A stretch of 64,000 nt of DNA from NCBI RefSeq assembly GCF_016806835.2, contig NZ_CP086111.1:5511471-5575470 (forward strand), read 5' to 3'. Positions 51,529-61,049 of the stretch are shown here, piece by piece. How positions within the stretch are numbered: position 1 is the first letter of the stretch; each line of letters begins with the position of its first letter. Below the pieces are notes generated by a model. That model saw only the letters and a program-made list of their open reading frames with translations, had not been told where the DNA came from and searched no databases. Made by a program: the position numbers and the translations under genes. Source of the stretch: Skermanella rosea. Its GTDB lineage: Bacteria > Pseudomonadota > Alphaproteobacteria > Azospirillales > Azospirillaceae.

Positions 51529-52548
51529 ATGAGCTTCAACATCGCGCTCAACTTCGAGGACGGGGTCACCCGCTTCATCGAGAGCAATCCCGGCGAGACG
51601 GTGGCGGACGCCGCCTACCGCCAGGGCATCAACATCCCGCTGGACTGCCGCGACGGCGCCTGTGGCACCTGCAAGAGCTTCTGCGAGTCCGGGCGCTACG
51701 ACGGTGGCTCCTACATCGAGGACGCCCTGACCGACGAGGAGGCGGAAGAGGGCTACTGCCTGACCTGCCAGATGAAGCCACAGACCGATCTGGTCCTTCG
51801 CATCGACGCCTCCTCGGAGGTGTGCAAGACCCAGGTCACGGACTTCCAGGCCGAAGTTATCAGCGTTGAGCAACTGTCCGACAGCACGATTAGCCTGTCG
51901 CTCAAGGTGGAGGATGCCGGCCGGCTGCATTTCCTGCCGGGCCAGTATGTCAAGATACTGGTGCCGGGCGAGCAGGACAGCCGTTCCTACTCGTTCAGCT
52001 CGCCGCCGGGCTCGGATGTCGCGACCTTTCTGATCCGCAACGTGCCGGGCGGGATGATGAGCGGCTACCTGACCGGGCGGGCCAAGCCGGGCGACAAACT
52101 GACTCTCAAAGGGCCATTGGGAAGCTTCTATCTCCGCGACACCAAGCGGCCGGTGCTGATGCTGGCCGGCGGCACCGGGCTGGCGCCGTTCCTATCCATG
52201 CTGGGCAAGGTGGCGGAGACCGGCTGCGAGCAGCCGATCCACCTGGTCTACGGTGTCACCACCGACGGTGATCTGGTCGAGGTCGAGACGATTGCCGAGT
52301 ACGTCAAGAAGATCCCGAACCTCACCTTCGCCACCTGCGTCGCCGACAAAGGCAGCAACCATCCTCTCAAAGGCTACGTCACCCATCACCTGGAGGCCAA
52401 GCACCTGAATGCCGGCGATGTGGACGTTTACCTCTGCGGTCCGCCGCCGATGGTCGAGGCGGTCCGGGTGTTCTTCCGAGACCAGGGGGTCAACCCGGTG
52501 AACTTTCACTACGAGAAGTTTACGCCGAGCGAAGGGGGTGCGTCATGA
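51529..52548 (+). CDS. benC: benzoate dioxygenase reductase BenC
   Basis: This encodes 339 residues. I start at ATG 51529 because GGGAGG directly abuts the earlier ATG at 51523. The plant-type [2Fe-2S] domain has CRDGACGTCKSFC and a distant Cys in YCLTCQM. The FAD domain has RSYSFSSPPG, and the NADH domain has LMLAGGTGLAPF and YLCGPPPMVEAV. It carries electrons from NADH to BenAB. Confidence 0.95.
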   Translation: MSFNIALNFEDGVTRFIESNPGETVADAAYRQGINIPLDCRDGACGTCKSFCESGRYDGGSYIEDALTDEEAEEGYCLTCQMKPQTDLVLRIDASSEVCKTQVTDFQAEVISVEQLSDSTISLSLKVEDAGRLHFLPGQYVKILVPGEQDSRSYSFSSPPGSDVATFLIRNVPGGMMSGYLTGRAKPGDKLTLKGPLGSFYLRDTKRPVLMLAGGTGLAPFLSMLGKVAETGCEQPIHLVYGVTTDGDLVEVETIAEYVKKIPNLTFATCVADKGSNHPLKGYVTHHLEAKHLNAGDVDVYLCGPPPMVEAVRVFFRDQGVNPVNFHYEKFTPSEGGAS

Positions 52549-53342
52549 CCGGCACAGGGCAAGCCAGGGGGCGTTTCCAGGGCAAGGTGATGGTCGTGAC
52601 GGGTGCCGCACAGGGCATTGGCCGCACCGTCGCCCTGGGGGCCGCCCGCGAGGGCGCCTCCGTGGTGCTGGTGGATCGGGCGGAGATCGTCCACGAGGTC
52701 CGGGCAGAACTGGAAGGTATTGGTGCGCCGGCTTTGGCAGTGACAACGGATCTGGAGAACTACTCCGGGGCTGATAGCGCCATGGGCCAGGCGCTGGACC
52801 GGTTCGGCCGGATCGACATCCTGGTCAACAATGTCGGCGGCACGATCTGGACCAAGCCCTATGGCGAGTACCGCGAGCCGGAGATCGAGGCCGAGGTCCG
52901 GCGCTCCCTGTTCCCGACGCTGTGGTGTTGCCGGGCGGTGCTTCCCGCCATGCTTAAGCAGGGTGGCGGCGTGATCGTCAACGTCTCCTCGGTCGCCACC
53001 CGCGGCGTCAACCGGGCGCCCTATGCGGCGGCCAAGGGCGGCGTCAACGCGCTCACCGCCTCGCTCGCCTTCGAGTATGCCGAGCACGGCATTAGGGTCG
53101 TCGGCACGGCCCCCGGCGGCACCGAGGCTCCGCCCCGGCGCATCCCGCGCAACCCGACAGTCCAGGACGAGCGCGAGAAGGTCTGGTACCAGGGCATCGT
53201 CGATCAGACGATCTCATCCAGCCTGATGAAGCGCTACGGCACGCTGGAGGAGCAGGCGGCGCCCATCTTGTTCCTGGCCTCCGACGAGGCCTCGTACATC
53301 ACCGGCACGACCCTGCCGGTCGCCGGCGGCGATCTCGGCTGA
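52545..53342 (+). CDS. benD: benzoate cis-diol dehydrogenase BenD (SDR)
   Basis: This encodes 265 residues, with the start overlapping the benC stop (ATGA). The cofactor motif is VVTGAAQGIG, and NNVGG marks strand 4. The catalytic Ser-Tyr-Lys are in VNVSSVATRG and PYAAAKGG. It oxidises and decarboxylates the benzoate diol to catechol with NAD+. It ends the benABCD block. Confidence 0.94.
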   Translation: MTGTGQARGRFQGKVMVVTGAAQGIGRTVALGAAREGASVVLVDRAEIVHEVRAELEGIGAPALAVTTDLENYSGADSAMGQALDRFGRIDILVNNVGGTIWTKPYGEYREPEIEAEVRRSLFPTLWCCRAVLPAMLKQGGGVIVNVSSVATRGVNRAPYAAAKGGVNALTASLAFEYAEHGIRVVGTAPGGTEAPPRRIPRNPTVQDEREKVWYQGIVDQTISSSLMKRYGTLEEQAAPILFLASDEASYITGTTLPVAGGDLG

Positions 53343-53549
53343 AGAAGCTGATCCGACTGTGACCTAAGGGGGCTCTCCAGCCCCACGGATAAGAAGATCT
53401 ACGACAAAAACAAAAAAGCAAATAGTGGATGGCGTCTGAAAATTCATCACGCCAGACAACGTCCAGGGTGAACAGAACCTTGGCGCGCCGTCCGAGGCGC
53501 GCCCGTACGACGCTAAAGATTGCAATAAACGCGTGCAGGGAGAAGGGAC

Positions 53550-54929
53550 ATGGCGCTGACACGCACCATAGACGTCCAGGACTTCATGAATCATCACAAG
53601 CTGTCGTCTTACCAAGTCAGGATCATAGCGCTCTGCTTCCTGATCGTGGCTATCGACGGCTTCGACACCGCCGCGATCGGCTTCATCGCGCCGGCACTGC
53701 GAACCGAGTGGGGGGTTTCAGCGGCGCAGCTGGCGCCGCTGTTCGGCGCAGGCCTGTTCGGCCTGATGGTCGGAGCCTTCGTTTTCGGGCCGCTGGCCGA
53801 CAGGATCGGCCGCAAGCACTCGCTCATCCTGACCGTGCTGTTCTTCGGCGGGGCCAGCCTGGCGTCGGCCTGGTCCACCTCGATCACCGAGCTGACGGTC
53901 CTTCGCTTCCTGACCGGCATGGGCCTGGGCGGGGCGATGCCCAACGCGATCACGCTGACCTCGGAGTTCTGCCCCGAGAAGCGCCGATCGTTCCTGACCA
54001 CCCTGATGTTCTGCGGCTTCACGCTGGGCTCGGCTTTCGGTGGCCTCGCTGCCGCCCAGCTGGTGGCCGGTTACGGCTGGCAGTCGGTCCTGCTGATCGG
54101 CGGCATCCTGCCTCTGGCCCTGGCTCCGGTCCTGTGGCTGACGTTGCCTGAGTCAGTGCGCTTCCTGGTGCTGAGGAACGCTCCCTCGGAGAAGATCACG
54201 GCGGTGCTGCACAGGATAGCTCCCGAGGCCGATCTCACCGACGCCACCTACACCGGCATTGCCAGGCCCAAGGGATCTCCGGTGCGGCAGCTGTTCCAGC
54301 CGGGCTTGGTGACCGGCACTCTGCTGATCTGGCTCACCTTCTTCATGAGTCTGCTTGTCTTCTATCTCCTGGCGAGCTGGCTGCCGACCGTGATCAGCAG
54401 CGCCGGCATGAGCCTCAAGGAAGCCGCGCTGATGGCGATGATGCTGCAGCTCGGCGGCACCGTCGGGGCGCTGCTGATCGGGGCCTTGATGGACCGGGTC
54501 AATCCGCACACCGTGCTTGGCACCTTCTACGCCCTGGCAGCCCTGTTCATCGCCCTGATCGGAAGCTCGACGGCGTCGCCGTGGCTGCTGTCCTTTGCCG
54601 TGTTCGGGGCGGGGTTCTGCCTGGCGGGCTCGCAGGTCGGGGCCAATGCGCTGGCGGCTGGATACTATCCCACGGCCAGCCGCGCCACCGGTGTTGCCTG
54701 GGCGAATGCCATCGGCCGCAGCGGATCGGTGCTGGGCTCTATGTTCGGCGGCGCCGTCCTGGCCAGCGGCCTGGGCCTGCCGGTCGCCTTCGCGATCGTC
54801 GGCATCCCGGTTGTCATCGCCGGCCTGTCCATGTTCCTCAAGGGCCATCTGGCGCCGCAGCCGGTGCACCACACGGCACCGGGCGCTTCCGATGGTCTCG
54901 ATACCGCGAAAGTCGCTTTGCAGCACTAG
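53550..54929 (+). CDS. benK: aromatic acid:H+ symporter, BenK-like MFS
   Basis: This encodes 459 residues and 12 helices. The AAHS-family signatures are present: IDGFDTAAIGFIAPAL in helix 1 and GPLADRIGRKHSL between helices 2 and 3. The location between benD and downstream pathway genes makes benzoate the likely substrate. A second, unrelated benzoate transporter (BenE) is encoded at 58260. Confidence 0.9.
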   Translation: MALTRTIDVQDFMNHHKLSSYQVRIIALCFLIVAIDGFDTAAIGFIAPALRTEWGVSAAQLAPLFGAGLFGLMVGAFVFGPLADRIGRKHSLILTVLFFGGASLASAWSTSITELTVLRFLTGMGLGGAMPNAITLTSEFCPEKRRSFLTTLMFCGFTLGSAFGGLAAAQLVAGYGWQSVLLIGGILPLALAPVLWLTLPESVRFLVLRNAPSEKITAVLHRIAPEADLTDATYTGIARPKGSPVRQLFQPGLVTGTLLIWLTFFMSLLVFYLLASWLPTVISSAGMSLKEAALMAMMLQLGGTVGALLIGALMDRVNPHTVLGTFYALAALFIALIGSSTASPWLLSFAVFGAGFCLAGSQVGANALAAGYYPTASRATGVAWANAIGRSGSVLGSMFGGAVLASGLGLPVAFAIVGIPVVIAGLSMFLKGHLAPQPVHHTAPGASDGLDTAKVALQH

Positions 54930-55009
54930 GAAAACAGCCACGGGGAAGCACCGGGCGTCTTCCAGGCGCCCGGGAAGCCGGGGTTTCGATTAAGAAAGTG
55001 GGGAAGATC

Positions 55010-55837
55010 ATGAGGCCAGTCGTCATCACCGTCGCGATCACCGGATCGGTTCCGCGCAAGAAGGATAATCCTGCCTTGCCGGTGACCGTGTCCGAGCAGA
55101 TCGAATCAACCCACGAGGCCTTCGAAGTAGGCGCCTCGCTCGTTCATATCCACGTCCGCAACCCGGACGAAAGCTCCTCCTCCGACCCGGCATTGTTCGC
55201 CCAGGTTCAGGAAGGGATCCGCAAGCACTGCCCCGGCATGATCGTGCAGTTCTCCACAGGCGGCCGGGGTCGCGATCAGGCGGCACGCGGCAGTGCACTT
55301 TACCTGAAGCCCGACATGGCGTCGCTCTCGACCGGTTCGGTCAATTTCCCGACCATCGTGTACGAGAACTCGCCGGCCCTGGTGGTCGATCTGGCGACAC
55401 GCATGAAGGAAAACGCCATTCTGCCGGAGATCGAGATCTTCGACCTGTCGCATCTTCACGGCGCCCGCCGGCTGGTCGATGCCGGGTTGATGAGCGAGCG
55501 TCCGCACGTGCAGTTCGTCCTGGGCGTCAAGAACGCCATGCCGGCCGAGGAGCACCTGCTCGACATCCTGCTCGCCGAACTGAAGCGTGTCCTGCCCAAG
55601 GCGACCTGGACGGCCGCCGGCATCGGGCGTCATCAGAGCCAGGTCATGCGCTGGGTGCTGGAGCGCGGTGGTGACGGCGTCCGCACGGGTCTGGAAGACA
55701 ACATCCGCATCACCAAGGACCGGCTGGCCGACAGCAATGCCGAACTGGTCAGGGTGGCCGTCGATCTCTGCGCCGAGTACGACGTCCGCCCGGCAACGCC
55801 CGCGGAAGCCCGATCAATGCTGGGACTCGCAGCCTGA
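55010..55837 (+). CDS. beta-keto acid cleavage enzyme (BKACE, DUF849)
   Basis: This encodes 275 residues from ATG 55010 (GGGGAAG upstream). The DUF849 TIM barrel has Zn ligands in SLVHIHVRNPDES (H-x-H) and further signatures QFSTGGRG, FDLSHL, GIGRHQ and GVRTGLEDN. BKACEs transfer the acyl group of a beta-keto acid to acetyl-CoA, releasing acetoacetate. The first one known acts on 3-keto-5-aminohexanoate. Beside catBCA/benABCD/pcaD the natural substrate is probably 3-oxoadipate, giving succinyl-CoA plus acetoacetate. That assignment is inference. Confidence 0.9.
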   Translation: MRPVVITVAITGSVPRKKDNPALPVTVSEQIESTHEAFEVGASLVHIHVRNPDESSSSDPALFAQVQEGIRKHCPGMIVQFSTGGRGRDQAARGSALYLKPDMASLSTGSVNFPTIVYENSPALVVDLATRMKENAILPEIEIFDLSHLHGARRLVDAGLMSERPHVQFVLGVKNAMPAEEHLLDILLAELKRVLPKATWTAAGIGRHQSQVMRWVLERGGDGVRTGLEDNIRITKDRLADSNAELVRVAVDLCAEYDVRPATPAEARSMLGLAA

Positions 55838-55938
55838 CGGTGAGGCAATAGCTGCCTATGAATGGCAGGTCGGATCGGGACATGTCCCCCCACCTGCCCT
55901 GTCCGGCCAACCAACAACAATCACGGGAGAAGCCTGGA

Positions 55939-56640
55939 ATGAAGAAATTGTACCCTAATGCGCCCTCGGCGCTGGCCGGGTTCCTGAAGGACGACATGAC
56001 GATCATGGCCGGCGGCTTCGGCCTGTGCGGCATCCCGGAGGTGCTGATCGAGGCGATCCGCGATTCCGGGGTGAAGGGCCTGACCGTGATCTCCAACAAC
56101 GCGGGCATCGACAATGTCGGCCTGGGCGTCCTGCTGGAGACCCGCCAGATCGCCAAGATGATCTCGTCCTATGTCGGCGAGAACAAGACCTTCGCCAAGC
56201 AGTACCTGGCCGGCGAACTGGAGATCGAGTTCAATCCCCAGGGCACTCTGGCCGAGCGCATCCGCGCCGGCGGCGCCGGCATCCCCGCCTTCTTCACCAA
56301 GACCGGCGTCGGCACCTCGGTCGCGGACGGCAAGGAAGTCCGCGAGTTCGACGGCGAGCAGTACGTGATGGATACCGGGCTGGTCGCCGATCTGGCCGTG
56401 GTCCATGCCTGGAAGGGCGACACCGAAGGCAACCTCGTCTACCGCAAGACCGCGCGCAACTTCAACCCAATGATGGCGACCGCGGGCAAGGTCACCGTGG
56501 CCGAGGTCGAGCACCTCGTGCAGCCCGGCGAGATCGATCCCGACCACATCATCACGCCCGGCATCTTCGTCAAGCGCATCGTCCACGTGCCCGATGCCGA
56601 GAAGCGCATCGAGCAGCGCACCGTCCGCAAGCGCGCCTGA
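55939..56640 (+). CDS. scoA: 3-oxoacid CoA-transferase subunit A (SCOT/ScoA-like)
   Basis: This encodes 233 residues from ATG 55939. It contains MTIMAGGFGLCGIPEVLIEA, SNNAGIDNVGLGVLL, SSYVGENKTFAKQYLAGELE and FNPQGTLAERIRAGGAGIPA. The GENK-F--QYL-GELE block resembles ScoA/SCOT, the succinyl-CoA:acetoacetate transferase, more than PcaI. The alternative call is 3-oxoadipate CoA-transferase subunit A (pcaI). The adjacent BKACE gene would supply its acetoacetate. Confidence 0.85.
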   Translation: MKKLYPNAPSALAGFLKDDMTIMAGGFGLCGIPEVLIEAIRDSGVKGLTVISNNAGIDNVGLGVLLETRQIAKMISSYVGENKTFAKQYLAGELEIEFNPQGTLAERIRAGGAGIPAFFTKTGVGTSVADGKEVREFDGEQYVMDTGLVADLAVVHAWKGDTEGNLVYRKTARNFNPMMATAGKVTVAEVEHLVQPGEIDPDHIITPGIFVKRIVHVPDAEKRIEQRTVRKRA

Positions 56641-56679
56641 AGAGCCGAGCAGCTGAAAATCAAGAAGAGGATAGAGATC

Positions 56680-57321
56680 ATGGCATGGACACGCGAGGAA
56701 ATGGCGGCGCGCGCCGCCAAGGAACTGCAGGACGGCTTCTATGTAAACCTGGGCATCGGTATCCCGACGCTGGTCGCCAACTACATCCCCGACGGCATTG
56801 AGGTGACGCTCCAGAGCGAGAACGGCATGCTCGGCATGGGTCCCTTCCCGTTCGAGGGCGAGGAAGACCCTGATCTGATCAACGCCGGCAAGCAGACCAT
56901 CACCGAGTTGGCCAAGACCAGCTACTTCAGCAGCGCCGACAGCTTCGGAATGATCCGGGGCGGCCATATCGACCTGTCGATCCTGGGCGCCATGCAGGTC
57001 GCCGCCAATGGCGATCTGGCCAACTGGATGGTTCCGGGCAAGATGGTCAAGGGCATGGGCGGCGCCATGGACCTGGTCGCCGGGGTCAAGAAGGTGGTCG
57101 TGGTCATGGAGCATGCCTCCAAGGACGGCGCGCCGAAGATCCTGAAGCAGTGCACCCTGCCGCTGACCGGGGGCGCCGTGGTCGATCTGATCATCACGGA
57201 CATGGGCGTCTTCCAGGTCGATGAGAACGGCGGCGGCCTGACGCTGATCGAGGTCGCCCCCGGCGTCTCAGTTGACGACATCAAGTCCAAGACCGAAGCC
57301 GAGTTCAAGGTCGCGGTCTGA
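56680..57321 (+). CDS. scoB: 3-oxoacid CoA-transferase subunit B (SCOT/ScoB-like)
   Basis: This encodes 213 residues. Signatures are [19 protein letters not shown], the catalytic Glu in [14 protein letters not shown], and [14 protein letters not shown]. It pairs with the A subunit 39 bases upstream. The Glu forms a covalent CoA thioester during transfer. As with subunit A, PcaJ is the competing name. Confidence 0.87.
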   Translation: MAWTREEMAARAAKELQDGFYVNLGIGIPTLVANYIPDGIEVTLQSENGMLGMGPFPFEGEEDPDLINAGKQTITELAKTSYFSSADSFGMIRGGHIDLSILGAMQVAANGDLANWMVPGKMVKGMGGAMDLVAGVKKVVVVMEHASKDGAPKILKQCTLPLTGGAVVDLIITDMGVFQVDENGGGLTLIEVAPGVSVDDIKSKTEAEFKVAV

Positions 57322-57413
57322 TGCCCGGTAGTTATTTGAAAAGGCAGACCAGCGGATCATCCAAGGTCTGACCTTCCCGATATCCAGGAAATGCACCCGG
57401 GAAAGGTGGTTCC

Positions 57414-58205
57414 ATGCCTTCGATCACCGTCAAGGACGTCGATCTGCACTACGAGCTGAGTGGTCCCGAGGGAGCGCCCGTCGTGGCCTTTTCCAATTCG
57501 ATCGGCACCACGCTGGAAATGTGGGATGCGCAGGCAGAAGCACTGTCCGGGCAATACCGCTGCCTGCGCTACGACACCCGCGGCCATGGCCGGTCCACGA
57601 CCGTTGACCGTTCCATCACCATCAACGATCTCGCCGATGATCTGGCCGGTCTGCTTGATGCTCTCGGTATGCGAAAGGCGCACATCGTCGGCCTGTCGCT
57701 CGGTGGCATGACGGCGCAGGCCTTCACGCTGCGCTATCCGGAGCGGACCACAAGTCTCACCCTGATGGCGACCGCGGCTTACCTGCCGCCGGCCGAGGCC
57801 TGGGAACAGCGTGCCGTGACGGTGTGCCGGGATGGCATGGCGGCGATCAGCGATGCCGTCATTGCACGCTGGTTCACGCCTCCATACCCGCAGGCCTTCC
57901 CGCAAAAGGTGGCATCGGTGCGCGAGCGCTTCCTGCACATGGATCCGGGCGGCTACGCGGCCTGCTGCCGGGTCATCCGGGACATGGACCTGCGGCAGGA
58001 TATCGGGCTGATCACCACACCGACCCTTATCATCGCCGGGGCCGAGGATCTGGCAACGCCGGTCGCACTGATGGGGGACATCCGCGCTCGCATCGCTGGC
58101 TCGGAACTCGTGATCCTGCCGGATGCTGCGCACATCCTAGCGATTGAGCAGGCCGACCGTGTCAACCGGCACCTGCTCGGCTTCCTCGGTGCCGTAGCGG
58201 CCTAG
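57414..58205 (+). CDS. pcaD: 3-oxoadipate enol-lactonase PcaD
   Basis: This encodes 263 residues with the alpha/beta-hydrolase fold. The oxyanion region is VVAFSNSIGTTLEMWD, the nucleophile Ser is in GLSLGGMTAQ, the acid is in IIAGAEDLATP and the His in PDAAHILAIEQ. It opens 3-oxoadipate enol-lactone to 3-oxoadipate. GGAAAGGTGG precedes the start. Confidence 0.92.
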   Translation: MPSITVKDVDLHYELSGPEGAPVVAFSNSIGTTLEMWDAQAEALSGQYRCLRYDTRGHGRSTTVDRSITINDLADDLAGLLDALGMRKAHIVGLSLGGMTAQAFTLRYPERTTSLTLMATAAYLPPAEAWEQRAVTVCRDGMAAISDAVIARWFTPPYPQAFPQKVASVRERFLHMDPGGYAACCRVIRDMDLRQDIGLITTPTLIIAGAEDLATPVALMGDIRARIAGSELVILPDAAHILAIEQADRVNRHLLGFLGAVAA

Positions 58206-58259
58206 AGCAGACATTCACGCACAAGTGAAACGCACACCCAATCGTGCCAGAGGATGGTC

Positions 58260-59468
58260 ATGCAAAAACCCGCCGCCGGTACCGAAAATACGGAAATTCC
58301 CGGAAAACCGACGCTGAGCCGGGACTGGTCGGTGTCCGCCATCGCGGCCGGGTTTCTCGCCGTGCTGATCTCATACTCAGGCCCGGCGGTGATCTTCTTC
58401 CAGGCGGCGGACGTCGCCCATGTGTCCGGCGACATGATTGCCTCCTGGATATGGGGCATCTCGATCGGAGCCGGAGTGTCGGGCATCCTTCTGAGCTGGG
58501 CCTTGAGGGTGCCGGTCATCACGGCGTGGTCGGCTCCGGGCACGGCATTGCTGATCACACTGTTTCCCGCCATCACGCTCAATCAGGCGGTCGGCGCCTA
58601 CATCACCGCCGCGGTGATTATCTTCCTGATCGGCATCTCCGGCTCCTTCGACAGGATCATGCGGCGTATTCCGCCGGGCATCGCTGCAGGCATGATGGCC
58701 GGCATTCTGTTCCAGTTCGGGGTCAACGCCTTTAAGTCGGCGACCACCATGCCGACGCTGACATTTGGCATGGTGGTCGCCTATGTCGTGTTCCGCCGCC
58801 TGGTGCCGCGCTACTCCATCGTTCTGGTGCTCGCATCCGGCGTCATCCTGGCAATGCTGCTGGGCACCACCAACATCGGCGTCCTCGAACTGCAGCTGAC
58901 GACACCGGTGTTCATCAATCCGGAATGGACCTGGGGCACCACTCTGAGCCTCGCCCTTCCTCTGGTGCTGGTGAGTTTGACGGGGCAGTTTCTGCCCGGC
59001 ATGGCGATCCTGCATCTTTCCGGCTACCGCACGCCGGCGCGGCCGATCATCACCGCCACCAGCCTGGCATCACTTGGGGTGGCGTTTTTCGGCGGCATCA
59101 CCATCGTCGTTGCGGCCATCACCGCCGCGCTGTGTACAGGCAGGGATGCCCATGAGGACCCTGCCAGGCGCTATGTCGCGGGGATCGCCAACGGCGTGTT
59201 CTATCTGATCGGCGGGACCTTCGCCGGCACGATCGTGATGGTCTTCACCGCCCTGCCCAGGGAGTTCATAGCCGTCCTCGCCGGCCTTGCCCTGATCGGC
59301 GCCATCGCCGCCAACATCACCGCGGTGGTGCGGGAGGAGGATCATCGCGAGGCCTCCGTCATCACCTTCCTGGCAACCGCGTCGGGCATGAGCTTCCTGG
59401 GCCTGGGTTCCGCTTTCTGGGGGGTAGTGATCGGCGGTTTTGCTTACCTGGTGCTCAATAAAGCGTAG
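58260..59468 (+). CDS. benE: benzoate:H+ symporter BenE
   Basis: This encodes 402 residues from ATG 58260 (AGAGG 6 bases upstream; the in-frame ATG 58254 abuts it). About 12 helices of the BenE family are present, with WIWGISIGAGVSGILLS, TAWSAPGTALL and GMMAGILFQFGVNAF. It imports benzoate. Its presence alongside BenK suggests two uptake systems of different affinity or context. Confidence 0.92.
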   Translation: MQKPAAGTENTEIPGKPTLSRDWSVSAIAAGFLAVLISYSGPAVIFFQAADVAHVSGDMIASWIWGISIGAGVSGILLSWALRVPVITAWSAPGTALLITLFPAITLNQAVGAYITAAVIIFLIGISGSFDRIMRRIPPGIAAGMMAGILFQFGVNAFKSATTMPTLTFGMVVAYVVFRRLVPRYSIVLVLASGVILAMLLGTTNIGVLELQLTTPVFINPEWTWGTTLSLALPLVLVSLTGQFLPGMAILHLSGYRTPARPIITATSLASLGVAFFGGITIVVAAITAALCTGRDAHEDPARRYVAGIANGVFYLIGGTFAGTIVMVFTALPREFIAVLAGLALIGAIAANITAVVREEDHREASVITFLATASGMSFLGLGSAFWGVVIGGFAYLVLNKA

Positions 59469-59566
59469 CATTGCCGGCCACGGCACTTTGACCTTCGCGG
59501 ACATCGGCTCCGGCATGTCATGGCGAACCTGTTCTTCAAAAACTACGAGCGAGGAGGAAACTTAAT

Positions 59567-60901
59567 ATGCGGTGCGCGCAATATATCTCGACCTTCGCCC
59601 TGGCGGCGGCAGTGTTGCTCGTCTGCCCGCACGCCGGAAAGGCGGATTCCGTCTCCCTGGAGGCGGCTGTCAGGGACAGGACCGCCTCGATCGAGGGAAA
59701 GCTGATCGCTTGGCGCCGGGATATCCACCAGCATCCCGAACTCGGGGACCAGGAGACCAGGACCTCAGGTATCGTAGCCGATCACCTGCGGAGCCTCGGG
59801 CTCGATGTGCGGACCGGCGTCGCCCGGACCGGCGTGGTCGCCGTCCTGAAAGGGGCAAAGCCCGGCCCGACAGTGGCCCTGCGCGCCGACATGGATGCCC
59901 TGCCCGTCAAGGAGCCCGAAGGACTGCCCTTCGCCTCCCGGGCCAAGTCCCGATACCTGGGCAAGGAGGTCGATGTGATGCACGCCTGCGGGCACGACGC
60001 CCATACCGCCATGCTGATGGCGGCGGCCGAGGTGCTTGCAAGTCTCAAAGACCAGCTTCCCGGCACCGTGCAGTTCATCTTCCAGCCGGCCGAGGAGGGC
60101 TCGAGCCTGCACCCACCTGGGTCTGACCAGATCTCGGGCGCCAAGCTGATGGTAAAGGAAGGGATATTCGCTGACACCAGACCGGATGCGGTTTTCGGCC
60201 TGCATGTCATGCTCGGAAAGTCAGGCGAGATCGCCTACCGTCCCGGTGCAGTCCTGGCCAGCAGCGACAATCTCGAAATCAAGGTGACCGGCAAACAGGG
60301 CCATGGCGGCATGCCCTGGCAGACGATAGACCCGATCACGACCTCGGCGCAGATCGTCAACGGCCTGCAGACCATCGTCAGCCGGAAGGTCGATCTGACG
60401 ACTTCCCCTGCCGTGGTCACGATCGGCACCATCAACGGAGGGACCCGCGCCAATATCGTGCCTGAGACGGTGGCGATGACGGGCACGATCCGGACCTACG
60501 ACGAAGCGATCCGCGATCAGGTGCACCGCGACATCACCACTGTCGCTGAGAAGATCGCCGAGAGCGCCGGCGCCTCGGCGGAAGTGTCGATCAGCCGCGG
60601 TTACGACACCACCGTCAACAACGATGAGCTGACCGGGCGCATGCTGCCGGCGCTGGAACGTGCGGCCGATGGCAGGATCCGTCGCTCCCTGCCGGTTGGC
60701 GCGTCGGAGGATTTCTCGGTGTATGCGAGCGAGGCGCCCGGCCTCTTCGTCTTCCTGGGAGTAACGCCGGACGGTCAGGATCCCACAAAAGCCGCTCCCA
60801 ACCACAGCCCCAACTTCTTCGTCGATGAGGCAGCGCTCGTGGTCGGCGCCCGGACCATGGCCTCACTGGCCGTCAACTATCTTGCATCGCCGACCAAGTG
60901 A
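59567..60901 (+). CDS. exported M20 amidohydrolase (hippurate hydrolase-like)
   Basis: This encodes 444 residues. A signal peptide (FALAAAVLLVCPHAGKADS) is followed by the M20D fold. Metal ligands are in MHACGHDAHTAML (Cys/His pair), QPAEEGS (Glu), FGLHVM (His) and PNHSPNFFVDE (His). The lid domain contains GKQGHGGMPWQTIDP. Relatives cleave N-acyl amino acids such as hippurate (benzoylglycine). Being exported and last in the benzoate cluster, it may free benzoate in the periplasm. GGAGGAAAC precedes the start. Confidence 0.88.
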   Translation: MRCAQYISTFALAAAVLLVCPHAGKADSVSLEAAVRDRTASIEGKLIAWRRDIHQHPELGDQETRTSGIVADHLRSLGLDVRTGVARTGVVAVLKGAKPGPTVALRADMDALPVKEPEGLPFASRAKSRYLGKEVDVMHACGHDAHTAMLMAAAEVLASLKDQLPGTVQFIFQPAEEGSSLHPPGSDQISGAKLMVKEGIFADTRPDAVFGLHVMLGKSGEIAYRPGAVLASSDNLEIKVTGKQGHGGMPWQTIDPITTSAQIVNGLQTIVSRKVDLTTSPAVVTIGTINGGTRANIVPETVAMTGTIRTYDEAIRDQVHRDITTVAEKIAESAGASAEVSISRGYDTTVNNDELTGRMLPALERAADGRIRRSLPVGASEDFSVYASEAPGLFVFLGVTPDGQDPTKAAPNHSPNFFVDEAALVVGARTMASLAVNYLASPTK

Positions 60902-60949
60902 CGACGACCTCAAAACAACAAAGCTGACAGGCAGACTTCCTTGACGCGA

Positions 60950-61049
60950 TCATCGGTTTCCCGGCCGAACCTCGGCCGAGGAAGTCACCTTGTTCAAGAA
61001 CGGCGGCGGCGCTTATCTCGACCTGATAAGTCGCCGTCCTGGTTTTTGA
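60950..61049 (+). pseudogene. ornithine cyclodeaminase family, C-terminal relic
   Basis: A short plus frame ends GRTSAEEVTLFKNGGGAY, then LDLI before running to a stop at 61049. GRTS-EEVTLFKNGGGAHLDLM is the near-invariant end of ornithine cyclodeaminase/mu-crystallin proteins. Nothing upstream continues the match. The rest of the gap to 61261 shows no gene. Confidence 0.45.

Noticed and set aside
55939-57321. Naming the CoA-transferase pair pcaI/pcaJ outright
   Set aside because: Context fits, but sequence blocks in the A subunit look closer to ScoA/SCOT, and a BKACE stands next to it, so I kept the SCOT-like name and recorded the alternative.
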